Source of the DNA: Sphingobacteriales bacterium
Lineage (GTDB): Bacteria > Bacteroidota > Bacteroidia > Chitinophagales > JADIYW01
Reading direction: 5' to 3'
Assembly: GCA_016721245.1 (NCBI GenBank)
Contig: JADKIQ010000005.1
Location: 248,001-312,000, forward strand
Length of the DNA: 64,000 bases
The notes under the pieces are model-generated. The model was not told the origin of the DNA. It was given only the letters and a program-made list of their open reading frames with translations, and searched no databases. Numbering within the stretch: the stretch's first letter is position 1; every line of letters starts with the position of its first letter. Both the position numbers and the translations under genes were made by a program. Below are positions 8,387-17,737 of the stretch, in pieces.

Positions 8387-9067
8387 TCACCAGAGCGGCT
8401 TGATTAAATCTATAATCTTTCTTTCTTCAGGCACCATTTTCACCACTGCATCAAAAGGTTCTTTTAGTAGTTTACATTGTGAAAAGTCGCCGATATATTC
8501 AATAACATAATACTGTTCTTTAAAAACCCGTGCACGTCTGGAAGATAAAGAAGCATCTGTTTTACCATTTATCCTTATTTCCACCGGTTGCTGCAGTTTT
8601 ATATCACACAACTTAAAATTCTTTCGTTCTGGTGTGCCTATTTCAAAATATCCATACTTAAGATGCAGTTCCAGTGCTTCTTTCATCCTTAATTCAAAAA
8701 TATCCAACTTGTTGGGTCTCGCGGTGATAAAACAATAATTGGATTCATTTTTATGTAAAAAACTAAGTGATTGGATGGTATTATCATCTTCCAGTATAAT
8801 TAAGTCGCAATTATTGAAATCAGGATTCCGCAAAATTTGTTCCGGCAGGTACAGCTCATTTTCCAAAACATAACCAGACTTAGACAAAATAGGTTTCCAG
8901 GTCATGGCGTCTTTCCGTAATTCAAACGATTTTTCTTCTTTCCCGTAAATATTAATATTCCGAAATACCTGAATGACCTTGATTGGTTTTTTGAATATTA
9001 TTTCCTGGGGTTTCACGGTGTTTCTTTTGGGGGTTAATTTCTCCTCTTCAAGAGATTCTGCTAGCAA
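8387..9067 (-). CDS. Unknown protein, possibly 5'-truncated
   Basis: A 226-residue frame whose first usable start is TTG 9065-9067; an in-frame stop (TGA) lies at 9077-9079 and the first Met inside is residue 54. The product is soluble, mixed alpha/beta and without signal peptide or recognised motif. A basic segment 'TPKRNTVKPQEIIFKKPIKV' follows an acidic N-terminus. The C-terminal half ('EQYYVIEYIGDFSQCKLL', 'VVKMVPEERKIIDLI') could be a small beta domain. It lies 14 bp after the membrane-protein gene on the same strand, which fits a two-gene unit. A missing 5' end cannot be excluded. Confidence 0.5.
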   Translation of the reverse strand: MLAESLEEEKLTPKRNTVKPQEIIFKKPIKVIQVFRNINIYGKEEKSFELRKDAMTWKPILSKSGYVLENELYLPEQILRNPDFNNCDLIILEDDNTIQSLSFLHKNESNYCFITARPNKLDIFELRMKEALELHLKYGYFEIGTPERKNFKLCDIKLQQPVEIRINGKTDASLSSRRARVFKEQYYVIEYIGDFSQCKLLKEPFDAVVKMVPEERKIIDLIKPLW

Positions 9068-9081
9068 ATAAAAGTGTCAAA

Positions 9082-9639
9082 TTATTTATTTCTTTTCTTA
9101 ATCCTGTAAATAATCAAAACTATCAATGAGAGAAAGATAGTTTGTGTAATTGGATTCAAAAATATTTTTTCAGGTAAAGTACGATAATCAACCCAACTTG
9201 ATGGTAAATAATCTTGATGTGTAATCAGAAATCCTCTGATTACTTCTTGATATAAAAACAGGAGAGTTAAGAGAGCAACAAATAAAGAGCAAATGATATT
9301 CTCTCTTAATTTTCTAAATAAAAACAAAATTGGAATAAAATTGGAAATTGTAAGTGTTATAAAATATAACTTGTATGAAATACCACTTCTACTTGCAAAC
9401 GCGTAACTTTCATACATATTTCCAGAATACCAAGCAGGAAATAGTTCGAAAAACAATAACAGAAAAACAGTAACACTCGAAAAAAGTAATAACCAATTTG
9501 CAATAACCAATGCAAGTTTTACATCAAATCTTTCTTTGTATTGTGTTTTTGAAATGAGCAATAAGAATAATATAAATAACGGATAGCCACACTTAAAAGG
9601 TGTTGTAAGCAGAACGACTAAATTATAGAAACTATACAT
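9082..9639 (-). CDS. Multi-span membrane protein of unknown function
   Basis: A 185-residue protein with an ATG start at 9637-9639. Hydrophobic segments near residues 5-28, 42-66, 90-108, 113-132 and 160-178 suggest five membrane passes, with a loop 'PAWYSGNMYESYAFASRSG' between the second and third. A basic end (IYRIKKRNK) suggests a cytoplasmic C-terminus. The codon composition is more AT-rich than in the flanking GH1 gene. No family is recognised. It is followed after 14 bp by the unknown 226-residue gene. Confidence 0.6.
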   Translation of the reverse strand: MYSFYNLVVLLTTPFKCGYPLFILFLLLISKTQYKERFDVKLALVIANWLLLFSSVTVFLLLFFELFPAWYSGNMYESYAFASRSGISYKLYFITLTISNFIPILFLFRKLRENIICSLFVALLTLLFLYQEVIRGFLITHQDYLPSSWVDYRTLPEKIFLNPITQTIFLSLIVLIIYRIKKRNK

Positions 9640-9651
9640 AATTAAACATCA

Positions 9652-10830
9652 TCAAACCTCCACACTATTATTCCGTGCTACTTCACCCATAAAGGTACCG
9701 GCTTCGGTCATGGTGCGTTTTCCTGTTTCAAAGTCTACACTTACCAAACCAAATCTGTAGTATTGTCCGATATTCCACTCGTGGTTGTCCATGGTACTCC
9801 AGTGGAAATAGCCTTGTATCGGAATACCATCTTGCTGCGCTTTGTGCACCCAGCCCAAATATTCTTTGATACTCTCGATACGCACTTTCGGGTCGTGCGT
9901 GCAAATGCCGCTTTCCGTAATGATAATCGGCTTTTTGGTTTTCTTCCAGTAACGGTGAAACACATCGTAAAATCCTTTCGGGTCGTATTCCCACATCAAA
10001 TCGGTGCGCCTGCCTAATTTCTTCAGTTGCTCCGTGTGGTTCATATTGTCCAAAGGAAAAGGCCGGAACGACATTCTCGCGTAATAACTCAAGCCCTGAA
10101 AATCCTGTTTTAAAAAGTGATTATGGCAATAATCCATAAACCACCAGTCGGCGATTTTTGCAAAAATATGTCCCGGAAAAATCTCGCCTTTAAACTGTAC
10201 CGTATTAAACGAAATGCCAACCGGCGATTTTGATTTCTGTTTGATGATGTCGTAGGCTTCCTCATGCGCGCGGCTGATTTCTTTCAGCACTCTTCTTGCC
10301 AGTAATATTTTTCCTTTTTTGAACGGTGGAAACTCTCCCGTAATCCAGCCGTTGGACACATATACGTTGGGTTCGTTAAACGTGTTCCAGGTATCCACCA
10401 GATGTCCGAAGGTATCTACGCTTTTTTGTACAAAGTCCAGCCACATTTTTCTGTTGCCCTCTTTTTCCCAACTGCCTTCTTTCTCAAACCATAATGGATT
10501 GGTAAAATGGTGCAGCACCAGCATGATGTGTTTTCCGCGGCGTTTCAGTTCTTCCATAAAACGCAGATAAGCGTCCACTTCTTTCTGGTCGAATGCTGCA
10601 AACGGCGCTTTTTGCAATTTGCCCCAGTCGTGGCTCATACGATATCCATTGCTGATCTGGCAAATATATTCCAGATCTTCATCGCGGTGCAAATCGTGCT
10701 GCGAACATTTATCGAAGGTAGTGCCGTCTTTACATTTCAAGCCTTTCCAGTTATTTTCTGAGGCTGTTTCGATTTGATAAGCTGCGGTGGATGTACCCCA
10801 GATAAATCCTTCTGGAAATTGTAATTTCAT
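9652..10830 (-). CDS. Glycoside hydrolase family 1 (beta-glucosidase-like)
   Basis: A 392-residue TIM-barrel enzyme that hydrolyses beta-glycosides with retention. The N-terminus 'FPEGFIWGTSTAAYQIE' is the GH1 signature. The acid/base Glu is E153 in TFNEP and the nucleophile E306 in IIITESG; the sugar-binding 'WSTMDNHEW' is at about 344-352. It is shorter than typical members (about 450 residues), and the usual YRFSISWSR segment reads YRMSHDWGKL, so the substrate pocket may differ. No signal peptide is present, so it should act in the cytoplasm on imported disaccharides or aryl glycosides. No sugar transporter is adjacent. Confidence 0.92.
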   Translation of the reverse strand: MKLQFPEGFIWGTSTAAYQIETASENNWKGLKCKDGTTFDKCSQHDLHRDEDLEYICQISNGYRMSHDWGKLQKAPFAAFDQKEVDAYLRFMEELKRRGKHIMLVLHHFTNPLWFEKEGSWEKEGNRKMWLDFVQKSVDTFGHLVDTWNTFNEPNVYVSNGWITGEFPPFKKGKILLARRVLKEISRAHEEAYDIIKQKSKSPVGISFNTVQFKGEIFPGHIFAKIADWWFMDYCHNHFLKQDFQGLSYYARMSFRPFPLDNMNHTEQLKKLGRRTDLMWEYDPKGFYDVFHRYWKKTKKPIIITESGICTHDPKVRIESIKEYLGWVHKAQQDGIPIQGYFHWSTMDNHEWNIGQYYRFGLVSVDFETGKRTMTEAGTFMGEVARNNSVEV

Positions 10831-10961
10831 ATTGTAGTCGTAAGTCGTGAATAATACGTTGTAAGCAATTATCAGTAAAGATAAATATTTATGGATAAAA
10901 TCACTTATTACTTACTCCTTATTACTTATGCCTATTTTATTTTATCTTAGTAATCCGAATC

Positions 10962-11537
10962 ATGGCAGAAAACACGCCCCATAACAAGCGAGTGAAAGTT
11001 TTAAAAAGAAAAAACTTGCTGGAAATTCGTATTCCCGTGAAGAAGAATACGACTGCCCTGATTGCGATGATTTTTGCGGCGCTGGTTTGGATATTCGCTT
11101 TATATATTCTGGTGCGCATTACGCTGCATCTTCAGTATTTCTGGTTCAAAGCCGGATTGATTCTGGGTATTTTAGGCTGGTTTGCTTTAGGCATGGCAGG
11201 TGCCAGTTTTTTCGTATGGCTCTTTTTCGGACGCGAACGCATTGTGGTCACCAAAGAGTATTTTATTACTGATAAGCCGCTGGTTTTTTTTTACAGAAGA
11301 AATTTTTATGATGTGGATGATATTTCCAATATCCGTACCGATATTGAAATCTATCAGGCAAACAGAAACGGAAAATGGATAGATGAAACGCGAACCGTAA
11401 TTAAATTTGACACGGCAGCAAAGCTGGTGACATTTGCGCGCGGCATCGCTAAAGAAGAAGCGGAGTTTGTATTATTGCAACTGGCAAAATCATCCTTCCT
11501 GCGGAAAGAACAATTTGCAGTGGAGCAGAAGATTTAA
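10962..11537 (+). CDS. Two-TM membrane protein with PH-like domain, unknown function
   Basis: A 191-residue protein. A basic N-terminal tail (residues 1-30) is followed by two hydrophobic hairpin helices (about 33-55 and 63-90) and a beta-rich cytoplasmic part (about 95-175) with 'RERIVVTKEYFITDKPLVFFYRRNFYDVDDISNI'. This resembles the bacterial PH-like modules that follow a TM hairpin. The C-terminal four bases overlap the convergent M1 peptidase gene. Upstream lies degenerate intergenic repeat DNA (about 10835-10925) rich in TTACTTA motifs. The function is unknown. Confidence 0.65.
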   Translation: MAENTPHNKRVKVLKRKNLLEIRIPVKKNTTALIAMIFAALVWIFALYILVRITLHLQYFWFKAGLILGILGWFALGMAGASFFVWLFFGRERIVVTKEYFITDKPLVFFYRRNFYDVDDISNIRTDIEIYQANRNGKWIDETRTVIKFDTAAKLVTFARGIAKEEAEFVLLQLAKSSFLRKEQFAVEQKI

Positions 11538-14059
11538 TTCAGCAACTCTCTTCCCGTTTTATTTACAATCTGTAACTTAATATCTGCCTGCTTGTCTTTT
11601 TTTGCTTTTTCCGCAAAATAATAACTCAGATTTTTCACCACCTGTTTGGCCCCTTGTGTATTGTAATCGGATTCTTCGTACGTATAAATATCCTTTAGAA
11701 ACAAAATTCCTTTTTCGAGCGTGCTGTTATTTGCGATTTCAAGGTATTCTCCGAAAGATCTGAAATTGGAATAGAATGTTCTGGGAGAATTTAACCAGAT
11801 GGCTTTTTTAAAGAACTCGAGGTTATCTGCGGTCGTGTCTTTAAAAACTTTTCCTACTGCAATCACTATATCAGGGCTTTCTGAAGCAGACAATTTTTCC
11901 GCATACTCATACGCTTTGGGTTTATTGTAATTTTTCAGATTGTTCAACGCCGCACTCAGGCATATGTAAGAAGAATCTTTGTTCAGTACTTTTTCAAACG
12001 TTTCCACACTCTTCTCTTTTTCTATTTTGGACATCTTATTGATTGCTTTTTCGCGCACCACAGATTTATCGTCTGTATTAATGATATTTTGTATTGCAAG
12101 TGAAAGCTGCGCTTTGCTTTGAAATTTATCCGGTTCCACTGCATCCACGGCTTCCATTCTTATATACCAGTTTTTATCCTGCAATGCTTTTAAAAACACA
12201 CTCTGTACCGCTACATTATCTTTCTGGCGGGAAGAAAGTGCTCTTAATGCTTCTAGTTTATCTATATACAAAGGTGCATTGTAAAACTTGAAAATATTTT
12301 CCGCTTCACTCAGATCTTCTGTTTTCTCGCACAACAAAACTTTATCGGCATCAAAATTTACGAGCTGAGGTGCAGTTGCCGCCGGAAAATAAAAAGTGTT
12401 TATGCGGTCGTTAACATCAATTATTTTTGTTTCCTTTTTGCCGTTTATGTAAATGTCAACTTTAGAGGGAATACGGAATGCCGTAAGTGCATCTGCATCC
12501 CGTTGTGTTTGACGCACGGTTAGTTCAATCGTTTTATTTTTTTCATCGTATTTATGAGTGATATCTAAAAACGGATGTCCTTTGCTCAGCCACCACTGAT
12601 TAAAAAACCAGTTTAAATCTTCTCCGGTAACTTCTTCAAATTCTTTACGTAAATCCGACAATTCCACATTTTTAAATTTATAATCCGTCAGGTATTTATT
12701 CAGCGCTTTGTAGAATGCATTGTCTCCAACATAATTGCGCAGCATATGCAAAACGGCGCCTCCTTTTTCATAACGGATATCATCGAAAATTTCATGTGGT
12801 GTATCGTAGTAATAATTTACAATGGGTTCGTTTTTGAATTTAGAAGAACGGATGTATTTCTGGGTAGCTCTGTAACGATAGCCATCTGCATCATCTTTGC
12901 CATATTTGTATTCTTTCCATAAACATTCTGAATAATCTGCAAACGATTCATTTAATGTCAGGTTTGCCCAGGACTCCGCCGTTACCAAATCACCAAACCA
13001 CTGATGAAACAATTCATGTGAAATTATCCAGTCGAAATTATCATCTATAAGTTGCTGACGACTGCACAATAATTTTTCGTAATAAATAACGACCGAAGAA
13101 TTCTCCATCGCGCCGGCCGTATAATCATACGCCATGATATTTGCCAATTTATCCCAGGGGAAATCTACACCCAATTTCTGAGAATAGAATTCCATCATCT
13201 CCGGCAGATATTTAAAAATCTCGGCAACATCATCTTTATATTTCGGGAACGTGTACGCTGACACTTCTTTGTCCCGCCATTTATCTGTGCTTTTGTAATA
13301 ATCGCCTATTCCTAAGAAAAATAAATATGGCGAATGCGGTTTATCTTGTTTCCAATGATCGGTTTTGGTACCATCTCCGTTATCTTTAGAATCCAGCAAT
13401 AGTCCGTTGGACAAAGAAGTCAGGTTTTTATCCAATGTGACAAAAATTTCTTCTGTTGTTTTCTGGTTGGTAGCATCTAAAGTAGGAAACCAGCAGGAAG
13501 AGGATTCTTCTTCTCCCTGAGACCACATATGTGTTGGCTTGTACGGGTTTTTTTCTTCCACATCTATAAAATACATCCCCCTTCCCGATTCTAGCTGAAT
13601 ACTGTCTTGTTTATATGGTTGTGCTACGTAATCAACCAATAGGATAATCTGATCATTTTTAGTGTAATATCTTTCCAGATCTATTTTTATCTGGAGTGTG
13701 TCATAACTGTATTTCAGTGTTTTATTGCCTTCGGATGTTTTTAATTCAACGGAATTAATTTTCATGTACTTAGCATCGAGCACCAGTTGATTCTGGTCGT
13801 AGAAATGAGGTTTAAGAATCAGTTCTGCTGTGCCGTATATTGCTTTTTCTTTGAAAACAGGTTTTACGTTAAGCTTAGTACTCAGTAAATCAAAATATTT
13901 CTGATAAGAGGGTTTATAGCTGGTAATGTAATTCTGAGGTGTAATAACAATTTCCTCTAACTGTTTCGGGCTCTTTTTTCTTCCTTTTTTCTTCGGGCAA
14001 TTTGCATTTAATGATATGAAAATCAATAAAATAGAAAACAATAAACAACTTCTACGCAT
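11534..14059 (-). CDS. M1-family metallo-aminopeptidase
   Basis: An 841-residue zinc aminopeptidase of the gluzincin clan. The substrate-binding GAMEN motif is at residues 316-320, and the zinc site HELFH (348-352) with E371 in 'NESFADY' gives the expected HEXXH-x18-E spacing. An N-terminal leader (MRRSCLLFSILLIFISLN) indicates export to the periplasm. Residues about 620-800 form helical repeats similar to HEAT units, as in many Bacteroidota M1 enzymes. A TATCTTTA near-match to a -7 element lies on the minus strand upstream of the start. It probably trims peptides after extracytoplasmic proteolysis. Confidence 0.95.
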   Translation of the reverse strand: MRRSCLLFSILLIFISLNANCPKKKGRKKSPKQLEEIVITPQNYITSYKPSYQKYFDLLSTKLNVKPVFKEKAIYGTAELILKPHFYDQNQLVLDAKYMKINSVELKTSEGNKTLKYSYDTLQIKIDLERYYTKNDQIILLVDYVAQPYKQDSIQLESGRGMYFIDVEEKNPYKPTHMWSQGEEESSSCWFPTLDATNQKTTEEIFVTLDKNLTSLSNGLLLDSKDNGDGTKTDHWKQDKPHSPYLFFLGIGDYYKSTDKWRDKEVSAYTFPKYKDDVAEIFKYLPEMMEFYSQKLGVDFPWDKLANIMAYDYTAGAMENSSVVIYYEKLLCSRQQLIDDNFDWIISHELFHQWFGDLVTAESWANLTLNESFADYSECLWKEYKYGKDDADGYRYRATQKYIRSSKFKNEPIVNYYYDTPHEIFDDIRYEKGGAVLHMLRNYVGDNAFYKALNKYLTDYKFKNVELSDLRKEFEEVTGEDLNWFFNQWWLSKGHPFLDITHKYDEKNKTIELTVRQTQRDADALTAFRIPSKVDIYINGKKETKIIDVNDRINTFYFPAATAPQLVNFDADKVLLCEKTEDLSEAENIFKFYNAPLYIDKLEALRALSSRQKDNVAVQSVFLKALQDKNWYIRMEAVDAVEPDKFQSKAQLSLAIQNIINTDDKSVVREKAINKMSKIEKEKSVETFEKVLNKDSSYICLSAALNNLKNYNKPKAYEYAEKLSASESPDIVIAVGKVFKDTTADNLEFFKKAIWLNSPRTFYSNFRSFGEYLEIANNSTLEKGILFLKDIYTYEESDYNTQGAKQVVKNLSYYFAEKAKKDKQADIKLQIVNKTGRELLN

Positions 14060-14262
14060 TTGTACTTATTAACATCGTTTGAAAAAGTAAAGATAATGAA
14101 TAATGACTAATTACTTAATATCGTGTTGTAATACTCAAAAATAGCAAACAACCAGTCTTTATCAGTTGTTCAAAATCAAGAAATATTACAAGTTCAATAT
14201 TAAAAAGATTATTCAGGAAAATCTCAAATTCAGGCCTAAAGAAAGCATATAAAAACACGCAA

Positions 14263-14766
14263 ATGAAATACAAAGTTTTTTACAAGGAAGATAAATCGCA
14301 CGAAATTGAACTCGATAATCAGCAGATAAAAATTGATGGTAAGGCTACTGAAATTGATCTTGTAAAACTGCTGGATAATAAGTTTCATATTTTACAGAAC
14401 CACAAATCGTATAATATCGAAATCATTCATGCTGACTATAACCTGAAGCGCTTCTCCATCAAAGTAAACAACAATATTTACGATTTGAATCTGCAAACGG
14501 AACTGGATATGCTGCTGGATAAAATGGGCATGTCGGCTGGTGCTGATGAAAAGATGGACAGCGTAAAAGCTCCGATGCCCGGACTGGTGCTGGATATTCT
14601 GGTAGAAGCCGGACAAGCCGTAAATAAAGGCGATAACCTATTGATTTTGGAAGCCATGAAGATGGAAAATATTATCAAAGCGAGTGGAAACGGTGTGGTT
14701 AAAAGCATCAACATCAACAAAAAAGATGCGGTAGAAAAAAATCAGTTGCTGATTGAAATGGAGTAA
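14263..14766 (+). CDS. Biotin/lipoyl carrier protein (acyl-CoA or oxaloacetate carboxylase type)
   Basis: A 167-residue protein. The C-terminal half (about 95-167) is a biotinyl domain, 'VKAPMPGLVLDILVEAGQAV', with the biotinylation motif EAMKMEN (the Lys is the modified residue). The N-terminal half is a beta-rich domain of unknown role, the usual layout of the free biotin carrier of propionyl/methylmalonyl-CoA carboxylase-decarboxylase complexes in Bacteroidota. It is distinct from accB at 20240, whose motif is EAMKLFNE. The partner carboxyltransferase is not in the window. The next gene starts 41 bp downstream on the same strand. Confidence 0.88.
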   Translation: MKYKVFYKEDKSHEIELDNQQIKIDGKATEIDLVKLLDNKFHILQNHKSYNIEIIHADYNLKRFSIKVNNNIYDLNLQTELDMLLDKMGMSAGADEKMDSVKAPMPGLVLDILVEAGQAVNKGDNLLILEAMKMENIIKASGNGVVKSININKKDAVEKNQLLIEME

Positions 14767-14807
14767 TAATACTTACGACTTATTTCTTATACCTTATTAC
14801 TGTAAAA

Positions 14808-15443
14808 ATGAATTTAGTTTCTTACGAAATAGAAAAATATATTGATGCACACACGACTGCCGAGAGTGATGCATTACAACAACTCAACCGCAAAACACAA
14901 ACGGATGTACTGATGCCGCAAATGCTGAGCGGAAAAGTGCAGGGGCAGTTCCTGAAATTCATTTCACAGATGCTGCAGCCGGTGCGTGTGCTGGAAATCG
15001 GCACCTTTACGGGATATGCCGCCATTTGTCTTGCCGAAGGCTTACCCGAAAACGGCAAATTATTCACCATCGATATCAATGAGGAACTGGAAGCTATTGC
15101 GAGAACGCACATAGAAAAAGCAGGTTTGCAAAACAAGATTATCCAGATTATCGGTAATGCCGTGCAGGAAATCCAGCAACTAAACGAAACATTTGATTTG
15201 GTATTTATTGATGCGGACAAACAGAACTATAGTTTGTATTACGATTTAGTGATAGACAAAGTGCGAAGCGGCGGTTTTATCTTAGCAGACAATGTATTGT
15301 GGAGCGGCAAGATTATTGATGAACAGAAAGATAAAGACACTAAAAAATTAGCAGAATTTAACGATAAGGTGCAGCAAGATAATCGCGTGGAAAACGTTAT
15401 CGTTTCTATACGCGACGGCATTATGATGATCAGAAAAAAATAA
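14808..15443 (+). CDS. O-methyltransferase (caffeoyl-CoA OMT-like, class I SAM)
   Basis: A 211-residue Rossmann-fold methyltransferase. The SAM-binding loop is 'VLEIGTFTGYAAICLAEGL' (about 62-80), with an acidic residue closing strand two ('LFTIDINEELEAIA') and the metal/catalytic region 'LVFIDADKQNYSLYYDLV'. The later 'GFILADNVLWSGKI' is the family's metal-binding strand. These enzymes methylate catechol-type hydroxyls in a divalent-metal-dependent way; the natural acceptor in Bacteroidota is not known. It is followed 5 bp later by the glucosaminidase gene and lies in a same-strand run. Confidence 0.92.
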   Translation: MNLVSYEIEKYIDAHTTAESDALQQLNRKTQTDVLMPQMLSGKVQGQFLKFISQMLQPVRVLEIGTFTGYAAICLAEGLPENGKLFTIDINEELEAIARTHIEKAGLQNKIIQIIGNAVQEIQQLNETFDLVFIDADKQNYSLYYDLVIDKVRSGGFILADNVLWSGKIIDEQKDKDTKKLAEFNDKVQQDNRVENVIVSIRDGIMMIRKK

Positions 15444-15448
15444 AGAAA

Positions 15449-17071
15449 ATGAAACTGAAATTTACTATACTTTTTACCATCGGAATAGTATTGACTACCC
15501 TTTCCGCTAAAGCACAAAAACCGGATACTGCTGCTATTGTGGCTTATATCAAACTATACAAAGATATTGCTATTGAAGAAATGAACCGGATTGGTATTCC
15601 GGCCAGTATTACGCTGGCACAGGGCATACACGAAAGCGGCTGGGGCACCAGTTATTTATCCAAAAACACCAACAATCATTTTGGCATAAAATGTAAAAAA
15701 GAATGGACCGGAAAAACATTTAAGTATACAGATGATGCTCCGAACGAATGTTTTCGCGTGTATGACAAGGTAGAAGATTCTTATAAAGACCATTCCGATT
15801 TTTTGAAAAGCCGTCCCTGGTATGCGTCTTTATTCTTGCTGGACAAAACCGACTATAAAGGCTGGGCTTACGGTTTGAAAAAAGCCGGGTATGCCACCAA
15901 TCCGAAATATCCGGAGATACTGATAAAGCTGATAGATGATTTTCAGCTCGCGGCATTCGATAAAGGTCAGATTCCGTCTTACATCAGCCCGCTGCAAAAA
16001 ACGATTGTGGTGGAGAAAGACGATGACGAAGAATACAATGTGACGGACAGCATGCAAATTGAGGTTCAGAAAACAGTGATTCAGGAAAAAAAAACTGAAG
16101 TATACATACCGGTAAATACGGTTTCAGCTACTACCCCGCAAGCTCCGCCTGTTGCCACCAAAAAAATCAATAAAAGCATCTTCAAAGTGAATGATTGCAA
16201 AGCGGTAAAAATATATACCTCAAAGGGTGAAACGCTTGATTTAATTGGCAATGTCTTAAATGTTGAGAAAGAAGATTTATTGGCGTTTAATGATATTGCA
16301 GACGACTCCAACATAAAAGACGGACAAACAATTTTTATTCAGCAAAAAAAGAAATCCAATAAAGAAGGAAGCTATAAAGTGAAAGCTGAAGATAATATGT
16401 GGAGCATTTCGCAAAAAAAGGGTATACGATTGGCGACTCTTTTAAAGATGAATAAACTGGAATCTGGCGAAGAACCTGAAGTAAAACAAACCCTTGTATT
16501 AAAAGGAAAAGCGAAAGAAAAACCTGTTGTAAGAAGCAATATTAAAATAGAAATTCCAAAAGAAAGAACCAATATTGAAATTGATAAGCCGAAAGAAAGT
16601 TTACCGATATCTTCTCCAACTAAAAAAATTATTTACGACACCATAGTTCGCGCGCGTGATACGATTTATCCAACCATAAAAGAGGAAACAAAATTATCTG
16701 TTGACAGCAACAAAATGCTGGGATGGGAAAGTGAAACTAAATTACTGGAAAAGCCAAACGTAGCCCCTTTTCCGGTAAAAGATAGTGTGGTAAAAATAGT
16801 GCCGCCAACTATAATTCCGCCAACACCAGATAATCCTGGTCGCTCAATATCTGTTTATGAAAGGGGATTAGAAACACCAACCGTTTATCCCAAAGTTATC
16901 GATTATAATTCTTTACCTAAAAGCACAACAGGTACTCATACTGTGGTAAAAGGTGACACGATGTACAACCTATCCAAACGTTATAATATTTCTATCGCAC
17001 AAATTGTTGAATGGAATAATTTATCCGACCAAAGTGTTAAATTAGGGCAAGTTTTAAAAATCCAACCATAA
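15449..17071 (+). CDS. Exported glucosaminidase with LysM domains
   Basis: A 540-residue peptidoglycan hydrolase. A signal peptide (MKLKFTILFTIGIVLTTLSAKA) precedes a GH73-like N-acetylglucosaminidase domain (about 35-175) with the expected Glu in 'GIHESGWGTSYLSKNTNNHFGIKC'. Two degenerate LysM-like units follow (about 250-300 and 308-355), then a Pro/Lys/Thr-rich linker, and the C-terminal 45 residues form a clear LysM ('HTVVKGDTMYNLSKRYNIS'). The layout matches Bacteroidota cell-wall glucosaminidases that bind glycan through LysM and cut the GlcNAc-MurNAc bond. It lies 5 bp after the methyltransferase gene. Confidence 0.93.
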   Translation: MKLKFTILFTIGIVLTTLSAKAQKPDTAAIVAYIKLYKDIAIEEMNRIGIPASITLAQGIHESGWGTSYLSKNTNNHFGIKCKKEWTGKTFKYTDDAPNECFRVYDKVEDSYKDHSDFLKSRPWYASLFLLDKTDYKGWAYGLKKAGYATNPKYPEILIKLIDDFQLAAFDKGQIPSYISPLQKTIVVEKDDDEEYNVTDSMQIEVQKTVIQEKKTEVYIPVNTVSATTPQAPPVATKKINKSIFKVNDCKAVKIYTSKGETLDLIGNVLNVEKEDLLAFNDIADDSNIKDGQTIFIQQKKKSNKEGSYKVKAEDNMWSISQKKGIRLATLLKMNKLESGEEPEVKQTLVLKGKAKEKPVVRSNIKIEIPKERTNIEIDKPKESLPISSPTKKIIYDTIVRARDTIYPTIKEETKLSVDSNKMLGWESETKLLEKPNVAPFPVKDSVVKIVPPTIIPPTPDNPGRSISVYERGLETPTVYPKVIDYNSLPKSTTGTHTVVKGDTMYNLSKRYNISIAQIVEWNNLSDQSVKLGQVLKIQP

Positions 17072-17151
17072 AAAATTCAGAATTTAGAATTGAGATTTAG
17101 GATTTAGGATTTATACCTTGGTTGATTTAATATAAAAACTAAAACTTATGT

Positions 17152-17180
17152 CCTTCTTTGCGTCTTTGCGTGAAAAACAA
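17152..17180 (+). repeat. CTTTGCGTCTTTGCGTGAAA-type dispersed repeat
   Basis: A CTTTGCGTCTTTGCGTGAAA-like element lies just upstream of the hpt start. A related form occurs at 61754-61783 before ybeY. Both create spurious N-terminal extensions in frame with the downstream gene. Confidence 0.5.
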
Positions 17181-17192
17181 GAAAATTATATA

Positions 17193-17732
17193 ATGCAAAC
17201 CATTCAGATTAAAGACAAACTGTTTAATCAGTACATAACCGAAGCGCAAATACAAACGCGTATTCAGGAAATTGTAAGCGAACTTTCTGAAAAATATAAA
17301 GACAAAAATCCGGTGTTTGTGGTGGTGCTGCGCGGCGCCTTCATGTTTGCTTCCGATATTTTGAAAAAGTTTAATTATCCGTGTGAGATAGAATTTGTAA
17401 AATTGTCTTCCTACACCGGGATGCAGTCTACCGGAAAAATAAATATGCTGCTGCCATTGAAGGAAGAGATTGTCAAAAACCGTGATGTCATTATCATTGA
17501 AGACATTGTAGATTCAGGATTAACGATGGATTTCTTTGTCAGTTATGTAAAAGGCCTGGAGCCGAAATCTGTTTCCCTGATTTCCTTTTTATACAAACCT
17601 GAAAACCTGCAGAAAGATGTCAAAATCGATATTGTCGGTTTTACGATTCCCGATTTGTTTGTGGTTGGCTACGGCCTGGATTTCGACGGCGAAGGCAGAA
17701 ATTTGAGTGCGGTGTATCAGTTGGCTGTATAA
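17193..17732 (+). CDS. hpt: Hypoxanthine phosphoribosyltransferase
   Basis: A 179-residue enzyme of purine salvage that converts hypoxanthine or guanine and PRPP to IMP or GMP. The PRPP motif is 'VIIIEDIVDSGLTMDF', the first loop is 'FVVVLRGAFMFASDIL', and the C-terminal 'VGYGLDFDGEGRNL' is typical. The start is taken as ATG 17193 because it gives the family's usual N-terminus (MQTIQIKDKLF). An in-frame upstream ATG at 17148 would add 15 residues encoded by a dispersed repeat. It ends 5 bp before the convergent pentapeptide gene. Confidence 0.95.
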   Translation: MQTIQIKDKLFNQYITEAQIQTRIQEIVSELSEKYKDKNPVFVVVLRGAFMFASDILKKFNYPCEIEFVKLSSYTGMQSTGKINMLLPLKEEIVKNRDVIIIEDIVDSGLTMDFFVSYVKGLEPKSVSLISFLYKPENLQKDVKIDIVGFTIPDLFVVGYGLDFDGEGRNLSAVYQLAV

Positions 17733-17737
17733 CTTTT

